64,000 bases of DNA from Marthasterias glacialis. Its lineage: Eukaryota > Echinodermata > Asteroidea > Forcipulatida > Asteriidae. Positions within the stretch are counted from its first letter, which is position 1. Each line of letters begins with the position of its first letter. Location: NCBI GenBank assembly GCA_911728455.2, contig OU452229.1, positions 7,057,854 through 7,121,853 on the forward strand, written 5' to 3'. The notes beneath the pieces are model-generated. The model was not told where the DNA came from. It saw only the letters and a list, made by a program, of their open reading frames with translations, and ran no database searches. Positions 61,701 to 64,000 of this stretch are shown here, one piece after another. The translations under genes and the position numbers were made by a program.

Positions 61701-63314
61701 TCAGGAACAAGTGATGAAAGTTGTCTTACATCATCTTATGATTATCTGGATGATCTGCCAGTGATGAGAAGCAATAAAAAGCCTCGACGTGAAGTGACTT
61801 GTGGAAATCAGCCAAGCAAACACAGTAACGGTGGCTGTACTACAGTAAATACAGCTGGGATGCCAAAAGTTATCAGATTGGGGGAGGATATATCGTCCTT
61901 CAGCCTTAAAGAAAGTGACATGAAGAAGGACAGCATTCGGTCCTACATATACAATTATAACTTTCAAACCCATAGAAACAAAAATCAATCACAGTTAAAC
62001 ATCAGTCCTCAGGAATGTGACACAGAGGCAAAGAGACAGTCAGCAATGTCTGTTAGGTTGTCTTCTAAATCTGTTGATGGAGATTCCCACTCTGCAGGTG
62101 AAGCTTACCGATGGTTAGATGAAGCTACCTGCTCTGCAGATGAAGCTTCCCGATTTGCAGATGAAGCTTCCCGATCTGCTGATGAAGCTTCTCGATCTGC
62201 TGATGAAGCTTCCCGATCTGCTGATGAAGCTTCTCGATCTGCTGATGAAGCTTCCCGATGTGCTGATGAAGTTTCTCGATCTGCTGATGAAGCTTCCCGA
62301 TGTGCTGATGAAGCTTCCCGAGCTGCTGATGAAGCTTCCCGATGTACTGATGAAGCTTCCCGAGCTGCTGATGAAGCTTCCCGATCTGCCGACGAAGCTT
62401 CCCTATCTGATGAAGCTTCCCTATCTGCCAATAAGAGGACATGGGGTTGTTATGCTTGTACCTTTAACAACCATATTGATTTGCCATTTTGTGAAATATG
62501 CAGTACACCAAGAAAGACCACCAGAAGTCGACTGCCAGGCCAAACTTCTCAGGGAACAAACAAGTCATATACTCACCAGGACTGTGATGGTAAAACCAAG
62601 AATGCTTCAACTTCTACAGCCCAAGGACTCCAAACAAGGGAACCAGATCACACAAGCATCAGAAGTTCATCTAGTCCTTTGATATTTAATGATGAGCATA
62701 CACTGAAAATGAAGACTGAAACAACTCAAAAACCCAAACAAATGGCCTCAACGATTAAAGTCACAAACAATGAGGATGAGAAAATAAACATTGCTAATAA
62801 TGACCCAGTTCTTGCCAAAGAAATAGAAGATGCTACCTGCAGCTATCTTGCCAATATGACTTTACCAGGTAGTGCACTAGAAGAACCATGGAGATGTAAT
62901 GAGGCAAACTGTGGTCATGTAAATGCAAATAACGACAGTGAATGTGAGACATGCTGGAGTCCAAAGCCAATACAACCATCTGACCAATGTACCCCTCCAG
63001 CTATCAAGACAACAAAGCGATGGCGATGTGACAAGGCAAACTGTGGTCACTTAATCACAAATGACAGTGGTGATTGTGAGGCATGCTGGAGTCCAAAACC
63101 CAAACGAAAGAGCGTAACGTTCGCTGCCTTCAATAACGCTCCTCAGAACGATGAATCTAGATGTGTTAACAATCCTCCAGATCTTTTGGAAGACATCAAA
63201 TCAACGTCTCCAAGTTCAAGTTCGATGGGCTCCAAGATGGAAGACCCTGTCTTGTATGACTCTCTCCTGTATTGTCTTAGTAAACACACAGACAGGATCT
63301 ACCTCTATGATCAG
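49667..63314 (+). CDS. ZRANB3: ZRANB3 SNF2-family annealing helicase, exons 1-13 (3' end outside window)
   Basis: Nuclear ATP-driven translocase that remodels stalled replication forks, recruited through PCNA and K63-linked ubiquitin. Exons: 49667-49794, 50299-50317, 51463-51641, 52306-52537, 53858-53976, 56607-56679, 56917-56988, 57539-57670, 58257-58442, 59332-59403, 59890-60069, 60651-60806, 61389-63314; all in phase, 1158 residues so far. Seen: motif I DEMGLGKT (48-55), motif II DESH (146-149), motif III LTGTP (175-179), motif [11 protein letters not shown] (430-438), PIP-box-like SQDIRSFF (522-529), basic RKRKRK, a DEASRSA heptad repeat (760-863), NZF finger (868-887), two extra C-x4-C fingers (1017-1038, 1061-1082), and the start of the substrate-recognition region (YDSLLYC...TDRIYLYDQ). 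Human has one finger. The HNH domain should follow beyond the edge. An in-frame TAG at 49643 supports the chosen ATG. Confidence 0.97.
50299..50317 (+). CDS. ZRANB3: ZRANB3 exon 2 (19-nt microexon)
   Basis: Acceptor CTTCCTGCAG, donor GTAAGT. It completes Arg43 and encodes CLFGDE, the first part of the Walker A motif DEMGLGKT. Confidence 0.9.
50433..50590 (+). mobile_element. hAT-like repeat fragment in intron 2
   Basis: Starts CAGTGGCATAACCAGAC with a G-run as in the hAT-type elements above, and ends near TTCCACTG. Its interior (GGCAAGATTCTTTTGG, T-run) resembles a stretch at about 63690-63770. No clear target duplication. Confidence 0.35.
51463..51641 (+). CDS. ZRANB3: ZRANB3 exon 3
   Basis: [20 protein letters not shown] then [14 protein letters not shown]: rest of motif I and motif Ia. 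Ends DVR in phase 2 at GTACTG. Confidence 0.95.
51898..52140 (+). mobile_element. MITE family C, copy 1 (intron 3)
   Basis: 243 bases beginning GATGGGTCGCAACAGAC and ending CAACCCATC. Its reverse complement matches the copy at 60893-61126. Confidence 0.8.
52306..52537 (+). CDS. ZRANB3: ZRANB3 exon 4
   Basis: Contains [18 protein letters not shown] (motif II) and [15 protein letters not shown] (motif III). Phase 0 donor GTACTC, only 15 bases before a MITE. Confidence 0.95.
52553..52724. mobile_element. MITE with ACTTTT target duplication
   Basis: 172 bases, ends CAGGGGTGTAAGAATTC and the inverse ATTCACACCCCTG, flanked by ACTTTT on both sides (52547-52552, 52725-52730). The interior repeats TCAGCTTTTTT several times. 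It inserted just inside the exon 4 donor. Confidence 0.88.
52789..53208. mobile_element. PIF/Harbinger-like MITE
   Basis: 420 bases with ends AGGCCTTTTCACAC and GTGTGAAAAGTCCT, flanked by TAA on both sides. A three-base TWA target duplication is typical of PIF/Harbinger. The DNA left of it (GATTTCACAAAGAACTAAA) resembles the inner MITE end at 40279, so it may have inserted into an older relative. Confidence 0.7.
53858..53976 (+). CDS. ZRANB3: ZRANB3 exon 5
   Basis: [20 protein letters not shown] then [26 protein letters not shown]...FGK is conserved with human. Phase 2. Confidence 0.93.
54380..54520 (+). repeat. Penelope-type hairpin motif copy 3
   Basis: GATGACCAG, an eight-base loop, then CTGGTGGAAACGTCGAGAA: five-pair hairpin abutting GAAACGTCGAGA, the same plan as at 38480 and (minus) 15130. 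It lies in ZRANB3 intron 5. Confidence 0.4.
55484..56247 (+). mobile_element. MITE family A, copy 3 (intron 5)
   Basis: 764 bases, begins GACCGATTGCGCGACC, ends GCACAATCGGTG, flanked by TA on both sides. It is collinear with the 18191 copy along its whole length. Confidence 0.85.
56607..56679 (+). CDS. ZRANB3: ZRANB3 exon 6
   Basis: [20 protein letters not shown] then EKKD; N-L-x-E-L-H and MIRR are conserved with human. Enters phase 2, leaves phase 0. Confidence 0.93.
56917..56988 (+). CDS. ZRANB3: ZRANB3 exon 7
   Basis: [20 protein letters not shown] then AEKK; L-P-P-K is the conserved end of the first RecA-like lobe. The donor GTGAAA is weak, but the frame otherwise stops after 12 more codons and exon 8 joins in phase. 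Confidence 0.88.
57539..57670 (+). CDS. ZRANB3: ZRANB3 exon 8
   Basis: 44 codons, [13 protein letters not shown] ... MYILTGKAK, corresponding to the human linker that ends K-Q-T-A-I-A-K-A. Confidence 0.9.
57675..57800 (+). repeat. TTAA-family MITE fragment
   Basis: GAACAGAAGGTCACATGCAA ... GGCTCTTTTGAAAAA matches the interior of the 28258 element (CAGCAGAAGGTCACAAGC, GGCTCTTTTGAAAAAGC). The ends are absent. Confidence 0.55.
57803..58062 (+). mobile_element. tRNA-Leu-derived SINE, copy 2
   Basis: CACTGTACTCAAGCTCTGG and GGGTTCGATT (decayed tRNA-Leu part), then GGGACATAAAGCCATAGGTC and CCGTTACAAGGTGCTATG, matching the minus-strand copy at 23195-23487. It lies in ZRANB3 intron 8. Confidence 0.75.
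58257..58442 (+). CDS. ZRANB3: ZRANB3 exon 9
   Basis: [20 protein letters not shown] then VFAHH, KYIRIDG and PSSERM: motif IV and the start of the second RecA lobe. Confidence 0.95.
59332..59403 (+). CDS. ZRANB3: ZRANB3 exon 10
   Basis: [20 protein letters not shown] then AAGT; aligns with human HLVNQFQ and L-S-I-x-A-A-G. Motif V region. Confidence 0.94.
59424..59830 (+). mobile_element. CR1/L2-type LINE 3' end in intron 10
   Basis: The first frame reads [20 protein letters not shown]-like (slightly decayed), then [26 protein letters not shown] and [13 protein letters not shown], the C-terminal signature of CR1/L2/Rex-type reverse-transcriptase proteins, ending at TAA 59697-59699 and followed by a TTGCGATATACAAGTTTGG tail. 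Only the last 90 codons or so remain. Confidence 0.75.
59890..60069 (+). CDS. ZRANB3: ZRANB3 exon 11
   Basis: [20 protein letters not shown] then [11 protein letters not shown] (motif VI) and [14 protein letters not shown]. The strongest helicase-C signature in the gene. Confidence 0.96.
60651..60806 (+). CDS. ZRANB3: ZRANB3 exon 12
   Basis: [20 protein letters not shown] then acidic/charged residues and FYFAQK; STLNGR is conserved with human. Confidence 0.92.
60893..61126 (-). mobile_element. MITE family C, copy 2 (intron 12)
   Basis: 234 bases from GATGGGTTGCACATG to CCACCCATC, flanked by TA on both sides; inverse orientation to the copy in intron 3. Confidence 0.82.
61389..63314 (+). CDS. 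ZRANB3: ZRANB3 exon 13 (large exon: PIP-like, repeat, three zinc fingers)
   Basis: 642 codons, residues 517-1158, acceptor TTGTAG and donor GTAATA. In order: PIP-like SQDIRSFF (522-529), RKRKRK nuclear-signal-like basic run, acidic IIDEDEDD, a low-complexity Ser/Asn-rich stretch, the heptad repeat (760-863), NZF finger W-G-C-x2-C...C-x2-C (868-887) with a TF pair at the ubiquitin-contact site, two C-x4-C fingers beginning WRC (1017 and 1061), each followed by WSPKP, and finally VLYDSLLYC...TDRIYLYDQ, which aligns with the start of the human substrate-recognition domain. Confidence 0.93.
62118..62429 (+). repeat. ZRANB3: 21-bp coding minisatellite (DEASRSA heptads)
   Basis: Fifteen tandem units of GATGAAGCTTCCCGATCTGC plus T, one shortened to 18 bases, plus a degenerate unit upstream. 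All keep the frame. The repeated HindIII-like word AAGCTT marks each unit. The antisense frame is also open but is only a shadow. Confidence 0.95.
62442..62501 (+). other. ZRANB3: NZF zinc-finger coding segment
   Basis: W868 to C887: W-x-C-x2-C-x10-C-x2-C with CTFNN, the Npl4-type finger that in human ZRANB3 binds K63-linked polyubiquitin. Confidence 0.9.
62889..63086 (+). other. ZRANB3: two extra RanBP2-like zinc fingers
   Basis: 62889-62954 ([12 protein letters not shown]...CETC) and 63021-63086 ([12 protein letters not shown]...CEAC) are a tandem pair, 44 residues apart start to start, each W-x-C-x4-C-x10-C-x2-C and followed by WSPKP. The C-x4-C spacing and trailing P-K-P resemble the FUS/EWS/TAF15 RanBP2 fingers more than the NZF. 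Confidence 0.82.
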
Positions 63315-64000
63315 GTAATAGTGAATCTATTTATTAGTTAAATTGGAGACTGTGAGAATTAAGGCTGTAGCAGACATACCCTGTCATTTTCTTTTCTTTA
63401 TATAACTGTGATAATTATGCCCATGTTTCTTTAAGATAAGAACATACATGTAACCTGCATGCTGCCAACGGGTCTCTGCTAAATTCACCCATGATAGATT
63501 GGCTCTGAATTGCTGTATTCTAATGATATAATCTGGTCCAAGTTTAGTTGAACAGTCTTGGCGCTGTGTTATTTATTTACTTTGTTTGTCCTTGGCAACA
63601 TTTGGTTGTGTGTTGATGGATATCTAGCGGATAGAAATCAAACAAACACATACAATACATGTTAACCAGTTGCCTCTGGGATTTATTTTTTGGGTCCCGT
63701 CCCCTTGGCGGGATTCTTTTGGGCAAAATTGCCAGAATTTTTTTTCTTTGAGAGTACCGCTGGCACAAAAAAAAAACCCGACTTGACAATGCCAAGAAAA
63801 CAAAGATTCTCTTAGTCTTTATTGGATTGTTCGTTTTGTTTCTAGACCGAGAAAACGTCAAATTCACGCATCGTAAAGTGCAAAACTTTGGCCGTTACCT
63901 ACGGCATAGGAGTGGTACTAAACCCAAAACCATGGTTCGATTGCCGGCTCACTCTGACTTGCCTCAATTGATCCGAAATACAATAAATGAACAGTGGTGG
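63315..64000. other. ZRANB3 intron 13 (start)
   Basis: No further ZRANB3 exon is visible before the window ends. It includes a stretch at about 63690-63775 resembling the interior of the repeat at 50433. Confidence 0.6.

Noticed and set aside
62105-62682. Open frames opposite and overlapping the ZRANB3 heptad repeat
   Set aside because: They are frame shadows of the 21-base coding minisatellite.

Overview
The window looks like part of an animal nuclear genome, most likely an echinoderm such as a sea star. That assignment is an inference: the genes are deuterostome-like, introns are long and AT-rich, and the DNA is full of short inverted-repeat transposons, tRNA-derived SINEs and simple repeats. 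There is one 500-base assembly gap (10958-11457). All recognised genes lie on the + strand and are split into exons, so long open frames are rare.

Layout. 1-9.2 kb has no recognised gene. It holds piggyBac-like and other inverted-repeat elements and a 1.3-kb foldback element whose arms are arrays of a 22-base palindromic repeat. 9.2-33.5 kb is a complete CRHBP gene (corticotropin-releasing-hormone-binding protein): a promoter with CCAAT, a perfect CRE and a TATA-like box, then seven coding exons predicting 347 residues. All ten disulfide cysteines of the family are present, and the spacing within the first four pairs equals that of the vertebrate protein as I remember it. 42.4-46.4 kb carries a small gene of at least three exons that resembles SPMIP2 (C4orf45, a sperm-axoneme microtubule inner protein). 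49.6-63.3 kb carries the first 13 coding exons of ZRANB3, the SNF2-family fork-remodelling translocase. Its substrate-recognition and HNH parts lie mostly beyond the right edge.

The three genes are not a functional cluster. CRHBP is a secreted neuropeptide-binding protein, SPMIP2 a ciliary structural protein and ZRANB3 a nuclear DNA-repair ATPase.

The most unusual points are: (1) ZRANB3 here has two extra tandem C-x4-C zinc fingers after the usual NZF finger, and a 15-unit heptad repeat (consensus DEASRSA) directly before the NZF; (2) the palindromic-array foldback element at 5757-7080; (3) nested transposons that can be resolved by target-site duplications, including a TA-flanked 785-bp MITE inside a hAT-type element; (4) inverted MITE copies in two ZRANB3 introns flanking exons 4-12; (5) an apparently conserved CRE in the CRHBP promoter.
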